Part shown: positions 7,099-14,345 of the stretch, piece after piece
Position numbering within the stretch: the stretch's first letter is position 1
Layout of the letters: each line of letters begins with the position of its first letter
Assembly (NCBI GenBank): GCA_964196155.1
Contig: CAXMRP010000213.1
Span: 1-28,164, forward strand
Length of the DNA: 28,164 nt
Reading direction: 5' to 3'
Source of the DNA: CAXMRP01 sp964196155
GTDB lineage: Bacteria; Pseudomonadota; Alphaproteobacteria; Rhizobiales; Afifellaceae
The notes under the pieces: model-generated
The model's input: only the letters and a program-made list of their open reading frames with translations
Database searches by the model: none
What the model was told of the DNA's origin: nothing
Made by a program: the position numbers and the translations under genes

Positions 7099-9027
7099 CT
7101 ATCCGCCACGGCCGATTTGCGCGGCCTTTTTCGGGTCATACCACCACAATGATTCCACTGGGAAGGCGTAATCCGGTTTCTTCTCCGGCCAGCCGAATTC
7201 CTTCCAGATCGCAATCCGGTGATTGGAGGCAAACCATTGCGGAATAAAATAAAAATTGGCGCGCAGCACCCGGTCAAGCGCGCTCAGCGCGGTTTTGTGA
7301 TCGCTGCGATTATCAGCGGCCAGAACCGCATCGATCAGCGTATCGACCGCCGGATCGGCGATACCGGAGTAATTGCGCGATCCCGTCTCGTTGGCTGATT
7401 CGGCCGAAAACGACGACCGCAATCCCTCGAAGGGAACCGCCGAAGACGACAGCGCCAGTCCCGCCAGATCGAAATCAAACGTGTTCAGCCGCTCCTGGTA
7501 TTGCGCCGGATCGACCAACCGGATCGAGGCATCAATGCCGATGGACTGGAGCGAGCTTATGTATTTGCCCAGAACGCGCTCAAACACCGGTGAGCGGATT
7601 AAAAATTCGGCGGTAAACGGTTCGCCGAAATCATTGACCAGCTTGCCGTCCTGACGCTGCCAGCCGGCCGCATCGAGAAGCGCGACTGCCTCGCGCAGCC
7701 GCCTGCGGTCGCGGCCCGAACCGTCCGACGGCGGATAGACATACGGCGCGCCAAACGCCGCGTCGGGGATCTGCCCGCGCAACGGTTCCAGCAGGGCAAG
7801 TTCGGCCGGGCCGGGCGCGCCTTCGGCCTTGTAGATCGATTTTTCAAAAAACGACGCCGAGCGGGCATAGGAGCCATAAAAAAGATTCTGGTTGACCCAT
7901 TCGAAGTCAAAGACCAGCCCGATTGCCTGGCGGGTGCGCGCATCCTGAAATTTCAGCCGCCGCATATTCGGGTGCCAACCTTGCCAGCCGGGGCGTTTTT
8001 CGGATTCGAAATAAATCTGTTCGACTTTGCCCTCGGCCACCGCCGGAAATTCATACTCCGTCGCCCACACCTTCGAAGTAAATTCTTCGCGGTAATTGAT
8101 CGCGCCTTTTTTGAAGGCTTCAAATCCGGTCGTCCGGTCCCGGTAAAACTCGACTCGGATCGTATCGAAATTGTTCTGCCCGCGGATGATTGGCAGGTCG
8201 CGCGCCCAATAGTCCGCCACCCGTTCATATTCGATGTACGACCCGGCCTTCAAATCACCAACCTTGTAGGGACCCGAACCAAGCGGGGGGTTGAGCGTCG
8301 AGGCGGCAAAATCCTTGTCCGCATAGTTGGCCTTGGAAAAAATCGGCAGGCCGGCGATGAGCGAGGGCATTTCGCGCGACTGTTTTCCGGAAAACCGCAC
8401 CACCACTTCCCGAGCGCCGGCGGCCTCAACGCTGACCACTTCTTTCATCGGCAGGGTCAGTTGCGGATGGCCTTCGGCTTTCAATATCTCGATGGAAAAG
8501 ACCACATCGTCGGCGGTGAGATCCGATCCGTCATGAAAATTCGACCCCTCGCGCAGATAAAACCGCACTTCGTTGCCGTCGTCGGCAACCGTCGCTGATT
8601 CGGCCACAAGGCCGTAAATCGCATCGGTCTCGTCAAGGTTGCGCACCATCAGCGTATCGAAGATCATTTCGATCCGCGGCGGCGCGTCGCCGCGCGTGAC
8701 ATAGCCGTTGAGTGTATTGAAGGTCTGCGGATTCTGGTTGAAGTACCAGTAAGGCGGCAGGAAAGTGAATTTCCCGCCCTTGGGGGCTTCCGGGTTCACA
8801 TAAGGCAAGTGGGTAAAATCCGCCGGCAGCGCCAGATCGCCAAAGATCGACAGGCCGCGCGCCCGCGACTGGGCGAAGACGGAAGGGGCAAACAGCGGCA
8901 CCGCCGCCGCCGCTCCGGCAAGCTTGATAACCGTGCGCCGGTCAATTTCCGGCAACCGGCCAGCACGTCCCAAATCGCCGGTTTTGGCGGCAACGCGGGC
9001 GTTCTTTCCTGCCCCGGCGCCGCTCAT
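7099..9027 (-). CDS. yejA: YejA-like extracellular peptide-binding protein (paralogue 1, Tat-type signal)
   Basis: A 642-residue family-5 solute-binding protein that should capture peptides in the periplasm and hand them to YejBE. The N-terminus carries a twin-arginine signal: a 29-residue n-region, Asp-Arg-Arg-Thr-Val-Ile-Lys at 29-35, an Ala-rich hydrophobic stretch, and a likely cleavage after Val-Phe-Ala52. The mature part begins with the YejA-type Phe-Gly-Asp-Leu-Ala-Leu-Pro and Tyr-Val-Asn-Pro-Glu-Ala-Pro-Lys-Gly-Gly segments and runs through the usual SBP_bac_5 landmarks, such as Phe-His-Asp-Gly-Ser and Pro-Leu-Gly-Ser-Gly-Pro-Tyr. The ATG overlaps the stop of the upstream paralogue in ATGA (9024-9027). 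The two paralogues share architecture and many motifs but differ in signal type. Ligand preference is unknown. Confidence 0.92.
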   Translation of the reverse strand: MSGAGAGKNARVAAKTGDLGRAGRLPEIDRRTVIKLAGAAAAVPLFAPSVFAQSRARGLSIFGDLALPADFTHLPYVNPEAPKGGKFTFLPPYWYFNQNPQTFNTLNGYVTRGDAPPRIEMIFDTLMVRNLDETDAIYGLVAESATVADDGNEVRFYLREGSNFHDGSDLTADDVVFSIEILKAEGHPQLTLPMKEVVSVEAAGAREVVVRFSGKQSREMPSLIAGLPIFSKANYADKDFAASTLNPPLGSGPYKVGDLKAGSYIEYERVADYWARDLPIIRGQNNFDTIRVEFYRDRTTGFEAFKKGAINYREEFTSKVWATEYEFPAVAEGKVEQIYFESEKRPGWQGWHPNMRRLKFQDARTRQAIGLVFDFEWVNQNLFYGSYARSASFFEKSIYKAEGAPGPAELALLEPLRGQIPDAAFGAPYVYPPSDGSGRDRRRLREAVALLDAAGWQRQDGKLVNDFGEPFTAEFLIRSPVFERVLGKYISSLQSIGIDASIRLVDPAQYQERLNTFDFDLAGLALSSSAVPFEGLRSSFSAESANETGSRNYSGIADPAVDTLIDAVLAADNRSDHKTALSALDRVLRANFYFIPQWFASNHRIAIWKEFGWPEKKPDYAFPVESLWWYDPKKAAQIGRGG

Positions 9028-10916
9028 CGTGCAGCCTCCACCTTTGCCGCCTTTTCTTCATCCCACCACCATACCTCGGGAAAACCGATGGCAAACGCCG
9101 GCAGGGTCTCAGGATGGGAATAGCGGTCCCAGCGGGCGATCCGGGCCTTGCGCAGGGTGTAGCTTGGGATGACGAAATGATTGTGCAGCAGCACCCGGTC
9201 GAGCGCCCGGGTTGCGGCAATCAGTTCATCGCGATCCTTGGTGAAAATGACCCGCTGGATCAGCGCATCGACGCCGGCGTCATTGATGCCGGCATAATTG
9301 CGCGAGGTTTCGCTATTCGCGGCTTTCGATCCCCACAAATCGAGCTGTTCGTTGCCCGGCGAGGATGATTGCGCCCAGCCGGTATAGATCATGTCAAAGT
9401 CGCGCGAGCGCACCCGGTTGATATATTGCGGCGTGTCCACCGAGCGAACCCGCATCTCAATGCCGATTTTCTTCAAATTGAGTTGCAGCGGCAGCGCCAC
9501 CCGCTCGATCGTCGGACCGTTAAGCAGCAGCTCGAAATCCAGCGTCTTGCCAGTGTCCTTGTGAACTTGCTTGTTGCCCTGAAGCGCGTAGCCGGCTTCT
9601 CTCAGCAGGCCGATGGCACTGCGCAAATTTGCCCGGACCTTTTGCGGATCGCCGGCAACCGGATTTGTGTACGGCGTCGTGAACACCGCTTCGGGCACCA
9701 GGTCGCGCACGCTCTCCAGAATCTCCAGTTCCTTGCCTTCCGGCAGGCCGGATGATTTCAGCGGCAAATCGTAGAAAAAACTGTCGATCCGGTCATACTG
9801 GCCGAAGAATATCGTCCGCTTCAGTTCTTCAAAATCAAAGGCAAAATTGATCGCTCGCCGCACCCGCCAGTCGGCAAATTGTTCGCGCCTGAGATTGGGG
9901 ATGAAGCCGACCAACACCCCGGCATCGCGATAGGGGTTCTCGAATTCCTCCCGGATCACTTGGCTTTTGCGCACGGCGGGAAATTCGTATCCGGTGGCCC
10001 AGCGCTTGGCCTCGTTTTCATTGCGCCAGTCAAAAATGTCGGACTTGAACGCTTCAAACTCCACCGTCGCATCCAGAAATGATTCGTAGCGAACCTCGTC
10101 CAGATTATTGTGGCCGATGCTGACCGGCAAGGCGGCCCCCCAGTAATCTTCGACCCGCTCGTAGACAATGGTCTTGCCCGGCGAGACGCTTTTGATCCGG
10201 TAGGCCCCTGAACCGAGCGGCGGTTCCAGCGTGCCCGATTCGATGCTCCGGTCTTTGCCTTTGGCGCCCTTGCCCTCCCACCAATGCTGCGGCAACACCA
10301 GAATTTGGCCGACAATGTGCGGCAATTCGCGGTTGCCCGTCTGGTCGAAGCTGAAGGTGACTTCCCGTTCGCCGCTGACTTCCGCCTTGGTGACGTGCTG
10401 ATAATAGAACCGCTGGCTGGGATTGATCGCCACGGCCTGATTGAACGACCACACCACATCGCCTGGCGTGATCGGCTCGCCGTCGTGCCAGCGCGCTTCG
10501 GGACGCAGGCGGAACGTCACGGAGGAATAGTCGGCCGGAAACCGCAGACCCTCGGCAATCTGGCCGTACATCGACGATTGCTCATCGAGCGCCGAGGTCA
10601 TCAGCGAATCATACATCAGCCCCAGCCCGAGCGGGGTGTCGCCCTTCGGCAGGATCGGATTGAGCGTGTCGAACGAGCCATTGTCGGCAAGCCGCGCAAT
10701 GCCCCCTTTCGGCGCATCGGGATTGACATAATCAAAGCGCTCAAAGTTGGCCGGGTAACGCGGCGAGCCGATCAGCGCGGTGCCGTGGTGCCAGTCATCA
10801 TGTTCGGCAAACGCGGTTCCCGCCGTCATTGGTACGAGCGCCAGCAGGCTCGCCAATACCAATGCGGGCGTCGGCATTGCGGCTTTGAATGATCCCGGTC
10901 CGGTCTGGCAGCGCAT
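9024..10916 (-). CDS. yejA: YejA-like extracellular peptide-binding protein (paralogue 2, Sec-type signal)
   Basis: The first gene of the yej operon, about 630 residues from the ATG at 10914-10916. It is another family-5 solute-binding protein of the YejA type, expected in the periplasm. The N-terminus has a classical Sec signal: a short positive region, a Leu/Ala-rich core, and Ala-Phe-Ala followed by Glu-His-Asp-Asp as the probable cleavage point. Shared YejA features include Pro-Arg-Tyr-Pro-Ala-Asn-Phe, Tyr-Val-Asn-Pro-Asp-Ala-Pro-Lys-Gly-Gly, Trp-His-Asp-Gly-Glu and Pro-Leu-Gly-Ser-Gly-Ala-Tyr. A GTG at 10926-10928 is an alternative start, but the only GGAG nearby overlaps that GTG and lies 11 bases before the ATG, so I prefer the ATG; an ATG at 10875-10877 would still leave a signal. 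Rhizobia are known to carry two yejA genes in this operon. Confidence 0.9.
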   Translation of the reverse strand: MRCQTGPGSFKAAMPTPALVLASLLALVPMTAGTAFAEHDDWHHGTALIGSPRYPANFERFDYVNPDAPKGGIARLADNGSFDTLNPILPKGDTPLGLGLMYDSLMTSALDEQSSMYGQIAEGLRFPADYSSVTFRLRPEARWHDGEPITPGDVVWSFNQAVAINPSQRFYYQHVTKAEVSGEREVTFSFDQTGNRELPHIVGQILVLPQHWWEGKGAKGKDRSIESGTLEPPLGSGAYRIKSVSPGKTIVYERVEDYWGAALPVSIGHNNLDEVRYESFLDATVEFEAFKSDIFDWRNENEAKRWATGYEFPAVRKSQVIREEFENPYRDAGVLVGFIPNLRREQFADWRVRRAINFAFDFEELKRTIFFGQYDRIDSFFYDLPLKSSGLPEGKELEILESVRDLVPEAVFTTPYTNPVAGDPQKVRANLRSAIGLLREAGYALQGNKQVHKDTGKTLDFELLLNGPTIERVALPLQLNLKKIGIEMRVRSVDTPQYINRVRSRDFDMIYTGWAQSSSPGNEQLDLWGSKAANSETSRNYAGINDAGVDALIQRVIFTKDRDELIAATRALDRVLLHNHFVIPSYTLRKARIARWDRYSHPETLPAFAIGFPEVWWWDEEKAAKVEAAR

Positions 10917-11103
10917 GGGCAGCGTCACTCCGTAATCTTGAGGCTAATCGATGTTGCGCACGGCAACGCGCCCACAACAGGGCGCACCCATAGTGTAGGG
11001 CGAGATTGCCGCAGGTTCACCCTGCGAAACAGATTGTGACCGAAATTTAACAAAAAGCCGCGCCAGATGCCGAATATCGGCGCGTCTGGGTGCATGAACT
11101 CAT

Positions 11104-11131
11104 AAAAAAAGGCTGGAAAATCCAGCCTTTT
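11104..11131 (-). terminator. Rho-independent terminator after the diheme cytochrome gene
   Basis: A perfect 11-base-pair inverted repeat (AAAAGGCTGGA at 11107-11117, loop AAA, TCCAGCCTTTT at 11121-11131). Read on the - strand it is followed by a run of seven T, from the A tract at 11104-11110. It lies about 70 bases beyond the cytochrome stop at 11202 and would insulate the yej operon downstream. On the + strand the tail is only four T, so it works best for the - strand. Confidence 0.85.
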
Positions 11132-11201
11132 GATCCAAATCATCCGTACAGAACCGTATCTGCGCCGCGCCATGCCGCGCGCGGCACCAGCGCTCAATAT
11201 T

Positions 11202-12413
11202 CTAGGGAAGCGGCGCCGGTTCCGCCGCCAGACTGCGCAAATAAGCCAGCAGCGCCGCCCGGTCGCCATCTTTCTTGACGCCGGCAAAGGCCATCTTGGT
11301 CTTTGGCACGGTGCCTTTGGGGTTAGCCAGATAGGTATCCAGATTTGCAAATGTCCAGGTGCCGTTGTCTTCGCCATAGGCGGTCATCGCGCTGGAATAT
11401 TTAAATCCATCAAAGGCTGCGACCGGGCCGTTGACGACACCCCAAAGCGGCGGTCCGACCTTTTTCTTGCCGCCTTCGTCAAACGAGTGGCAGGCCAGGC
11501 ATTTTTTGGCGACCTTTTTGCCGGTTGCAACATCGGCAGACCCGATCATCGCCAGCACCGGGCTGGCATCGGCCATTGCCGCCTCTGCAGGCGGTTCAGT
11601 AGCAGTGGACGCAATCGCTTCGGTTTTTTGTGGTGTGTCGGCTGCCGGTTCTACTGGTTTTGCCGGCTCGGTGGCGGCCATGGTTTCTTCCAGCTTCGCC
11701 GCCTCGGCCTCATCAGCCGGCTTCATGGCTGCTGTATCCGTGTGTGCGGCATCGCTCGCTGGCGCTGCGCTTGCGGTGTCACCGTCCGCAGCAACGTCGT
11801 GGCCATCAGCGTTGGCGTCCTTTTCCATCTCGGCTTCCGCCGCCGGTTCCATCATTGGTTCAGCAGCAGGCAATTCCGCCGGCGAGGCGGACAGCGAGCG
11901 CAGATAGGCAATCAGATTGGCCCGGTCACCCGGCTTCTTGATGCCGGCAAAGGCCATCTTCGTGCCTTTCAAAAAATCCTTCGGTTTGATCAGGAAAGCG
12001 TTCAGCGCGTCGAAACTCCACGTTCCGCCGCCGCCGCCAAGATCGGCCATCGGCCCGGAATAGGAAAATCCGTCGACGCTGGCCGTCGCCCGGTTGACGA
12101 TATTCCACAAATTCGGACCAACCTTGTTAGCCCCGCCCTCGTTGGCGGTGTGACAGGCCGCACACTTTTTAAACACGGAGACGCCGGCATCGGCATCGGC
12201 GCTGGCCAACAGGCTGGCGATAGATTCTTCAGGTTCCGCAGCATCCCCGGCCTGTTCATCACCGTGACCGGCCTCACTCACCTCGATCACATAGCCCGGC
12301 GTTTCAGGCGCCTCGGCGTGAAAAAGTTGCTCGGAAAGAATGCTGATACCGAAAATCAGCAGCACAGCGCCCAGAACAGCGCCAGCGATCTTGTTGAGTT
12401 CAAACGAATCCAT
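11202..12413 (-). CDS. Membrane-anchored cytochrome c with two class I heme domains
   Basis: A 403-residue electron carrier, expected to sit on the periplasmic side of the inner membrane and move electrons between the bc1 complex and terminal oxidases. One uncleaved membrane anchor lies at about 9-27. Domain 1 (about 75-180) has heme motif Cys84-Ala-Ala-Cys87-His88 and probable axial Met153 in Thr-Lys-Met-Ala-Phe-Ala-Gly. An Ala/Pro/Glu/Asp-rich linker spans about 182-288. Domain 2 (about 292-402) has Cys305-Leu-Ala-Cys308-His309 and Met374 in the same Thr-Lys-Met-Ala-Phe-Ala-Gly context. The domains are clear duplicates, including Gly-Asp-Arg-Ala and Leu-Ile/Leu-Ala-Tyr-Leu-Arg-Ser-Leu near each end. 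The closest known type is CycM/cytochrome c-y, which normally has one heme domain. It starts at the ATG at 12411-12413 with GGGAG upstream and is divergent from kdsB. Confidence 0.9.
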   Translation of the reverse strand: MDSFELNKIAGAVLGAVLLIFGISILSEQLFHAEAPETPGYVIEVSEAGHGDEQAGDAAEPEESIASLLASADADAGVSVFKKCAACHTANEGGANKVGPNLWNIVNRATASVDGFSYSGPMADLGGGGGTWSFDALNAFLIKPKDFLKGTKMAFAGIKKPGDRANLIAYLRSLSASPAELPAAEPMMEPAAEAEMEKDANADGHDVAADGDTASAAPASDAAHTDTAAMKPADEAEAAKLEETMAATEPAKPVEPAADTPQKTEAIASTATEPPAEAAMADASPVLAMIGSADVATGKKVAKKCLACHSFDEGGKKKVGPPLWGVVNGPVAAFDGFKYSSAMTAYGEDNGTWTFANLDTYLANPKGTVPKTKMAFAGVKKDGDRAALLAYLRSLAAEPAPLP

Positions 12414-12581
12414 CGCGCCATGCGCTCCCGAACCGGTTTCAAATGTGCGGGGCGGGCGTCAGCATGGCCATAGCCAATCGGCCGACAAGCCGCCCCGGTT
12501 GTCCGCGATGAGACCTATCGCTTTTGCCAAACGCCATCAAGCCGTATAAGCGGCGGCCTTCTGAGACGATTTGACACCATT

Positions 12582-12609
12582 GGCAAAGTGCCGCTGGCAG
12601 CACTTGCCG
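12582..12609 (+). promoter_or_regulatory. Inverted repeat in the kdsB leader
   Basis: GGCAAAGTGC (12582-12591) and GCACTTGCC (12600-12608) form a near-perfect stem with one bulged A and an eight-base loop, ending about 16 bases before the kdsB ATG. A TTGACA hexamer at 12571-12576 lies just upstream, but I find no convincing -10 box at 16-18 bases from it. The stem could be an operator or a leader hairpin; function is unproven. Confidence 0.25.
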
Positions 12610-12624
12610 GGAAAGTTGCGATCT

Positions 12625-13425
12625 ATGAATCCGATTATCCTCATTCCCGCGCGTTTGGGCGCAACCCGGCTGCCGGACAAGCCGCTTGCCGATATCAATG
12701 GCCGGCCGATGATCGCCCATGTCGTCGATCGGGCCACAGAGGCTGATCTGGGGCCGGTTTGCGTGGCAACCGATGACAATGCCATCGCCCAGGCCGCACA
12801 GGAGGTCGGCGCAGCCGCTGTCCTGACCCGGCGCGATCACGCTTCAGGTTCCGACCGGATATTCGAGGCGCTGAACGTGGTCGACCCGGACGGCGCGCAC
12901 GATATTGTCGTCAATCTTCAGGGCGATTTGCCGACACTGGACAAAAAATCGCTGCAATCCGCACTGGAACCGCTGGCTGACAAATCCGTGGATATCGCAA
13001 CATTGGCGACTGAAATCACCGATCCGGCGGAAAAAACCGACCCGTCGATTGTCAAGATTGCCGCTGTGCCGGTTTCACAAGGCGCATCAAAGACAGGTGC
13101 CGCCGCGCCATTGGATCGCATCGGCCGGCGCTTTCGGGCGCTGTATTTCTCTCGCGCCACCATCCCGGCAAACCAGGGGCCACTGTACCACCATATCGGC
13201 ATTTATGTGTATCGGCGCGCGGCACTGGCCCGCTTTGTCGATCTGCCGCCCGGCTATCTGGAGCAGCGCGAACGGCTGGAACAGTTGCGCGCCATTGAAG
13301 CCGGCATGCGGATTGACGGCATGCTGGTTGACACGGTTCCGCTGGGTGTCGATACCCCGGCCGATCTGGATCGCGCCCGCGCCCTGTTGGCCAAAGCGCC
13401 GATTTCCCCCGCTGCTTCGGAGTAA
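12625..13425 (+). CDS. kdsB: 3-deoxy-manno-octulosonate cytidylyltransferase
   Basis: This enzyme activates KDO with CTP to CMP-KDO, the donor for the inner core of lipopolysaccharide, in the cytoplasm. From the ATG at 12625 it has 266 residues. The nucleotide-binding N-terminus Ile-Pro-Ala-Arg-Leu-Gly-Ala-Thr-Arg-Leu-Pro-Asp-Lys-Pro-Leu lies at 7-21. Ala-Thr-Asp-Asp is at 48-51, His-Ala-Ser-Gly-Ser-Asp-Arg at 72-78, and the metal-site motif Asn-Leu-Gln-Gly-Asp-Leu-Pro at 97-103. The last reads Val-Gln-Gly-Asp-Glu-Pro in E. coli; the Leu form is, to my knowledge, usual in rhizobia. The frame is open 18 codons further up to a TTG at 12571, but those residues do not fit the family. The stop is five bases before pheA, so the two are very likely one transcript. 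Confidence 0.94.
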   Translation: MNPIILIPARLGATRLPDKPLADINGRPMIAHVVDRATEADLGPVCVATDDNAIAQAAQEVGAAAVLTRRDHASGSDRIFEALNVVDPDGAHDIVVNLQGDLPTLDKKSLQSALEPLADKSVDIATLATEITDPAEKTDPSIVKIAAVPVSQGASKTGAAAPLDRIGRRFRALYFSRATIPANQGPLYHHIGIYVYRRAALARFVDLPPGYLEQRERLEQLRAIEAGMRIDGMLVDTVPLGVDTPADLDRARALLAKAPISPAASE

Positions 13426-13430
13426 CCGGA

Positions 13431-14345
13431 ATGACCGCCACGCCGTTCGCCACATCTGTTCGCGCCGAAAGGATCGTTTTCCAGGGCGAATCCGGTGCCA
13501 ATTCCGACATCGCCTGCCGTGAGCTTTTTCCCGACATCACGCCGATGGCGATGCCGACCTTCGAGGATTGCTTCCAGGCGCTGGCGACCGGCGAAGCGGA
13601 TCTCGGCGTCATCCCGTTTGAAAATTCCCTTGCCGGCCGCGTCGCCGACATCCATCACCTGTTGCCGACCGCCGACCTGTCGATCATCGGCGAGCATTTT
13701 CTGCCGATCCATCATCAGTTACTGGGCCTTCCCGGTGCCAAGACCGCCGATCTGAAAGTGGTGCAAAGCCACGTTCACGCCCTCGGCCAGTGCCGCAACA
13801 TCGTCCGCCGTCTGGGTGTGCGCGCTGAAGTGGCCGCCGACACCGCTGGCTCGGCCCGTCAGATCGGTGAAATCGGCGATCCGACCCGTGGCGCTTTCGC
13901 CTCACGCCTGGCCGCTAATATTCACGATCTGGATATTCTGGAAGAAAATGTCGAGGACGAGGACCACAACACCACCCGGTTTATCATCCTGTCGCCGGCC
14001 GCCATGCAGGCCGAACAGGGCTCCGGGCCGATTGTCACCTCGTTCATTTTCCGGGTCCGCAACGTGCCGGCGGCGTTGTACAAGGCCATGGGCGGTTTTG
14101 CCACCAACGGCACCAACATGACCAAGCTGGAAAGCTATCAGCTCGGCGGCAAGTTCTTCGCTACCCAGTTTTACGCCGAAGTCGAGGGTCATCCGGACGA
14201 TCATGATCTGAAGCTGGCGCTGGAGGAATTGGCGTTCTTTTCCGCCGAATTGCGCATCGTCGGTGTCTATCCGGCAAGCCCGTTCCGCATAAGTATCGCC
14301 GAACCGGAAGCCAACCGCGATCTGCGCCCGTCGCCGGCGGTTTAG
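13431..14345 (+). CDS. pheA: Prephenate dehydratase with C-terminal ACT domain
   Basis: Converts prephenate to phenylpyruvate, the committed step to phenylalanine, in the cytoplasm. It has 304 residues and no chorismate mutase domain. The catalytic domain covers about 14-187: Val-Phe-Gln-Gly-Glu-Ser-Gly-Ala-Asn-Ser at 16-25, Val-Ile-Pro-Phe-Glu-Asn-Ser at 60-66, and the Thr-Arg-Phe motif at 182-184. The ACT domain, about 202-283, would bind phenylalanine for feedback inhibition; its ligand loop reads Leu-Glu-Ser-Tyr in place of the Glu-Ser-Arg-Pro of enterobacterial PheA, a difference I believe is common in alphaproteobacteria. GGAG from the end of kdsB lies just before the ATG. The stop codon overlaps that of the convergent nudC gene. 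Confidence 0.94.
   Translation: MTATPFATSVRAERIVFQGESGANSDIACRELFPDITPMAMPTFEDCFQALATGEADLGVIPFENSLAGRVADIHHLLPTADLSIIGEHFLPIHHQLLGLPGAKTADLKVVQSHVHALGQCRNIVRRLGVRAEVAADTAGSARQIGEIGDPTRGAFASRLAANIHDLDILEENVEDEDHNTTRFIILSPAAMQAEQGSGPIVTSFIFRVRNVPAALYKAMGGFATNGTNMTKLESYQLGGKFFATQFYAEVEGHPDDHDLKLALEELAFFSAELRIVGVYPASPFRISIAEPEANRDLRPSPAV

Noticed and set aside
10992..11020. A promoter for the yej operon on the - strand (GTGAAC, 17 bases, TACACT)
   Set aside because: The spacing is right but the -35 matches only three of six consensus bases, too weak to list.
11130..12473. A 447-codon open frame on the + strand
   Set aside because: It lies opposite the two-heme cytochrome, whose heme motifs and domain duplication are unmistakable. 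The + strand product is low in complexity and resembles no family.
12571..12576. TTGACA as the -35 of a kdsB promoter
   Set aside because: The hexamer is perfect but no acceptable -10 occurs 16-18 bases downstream, so I noted it only with the hairpin.
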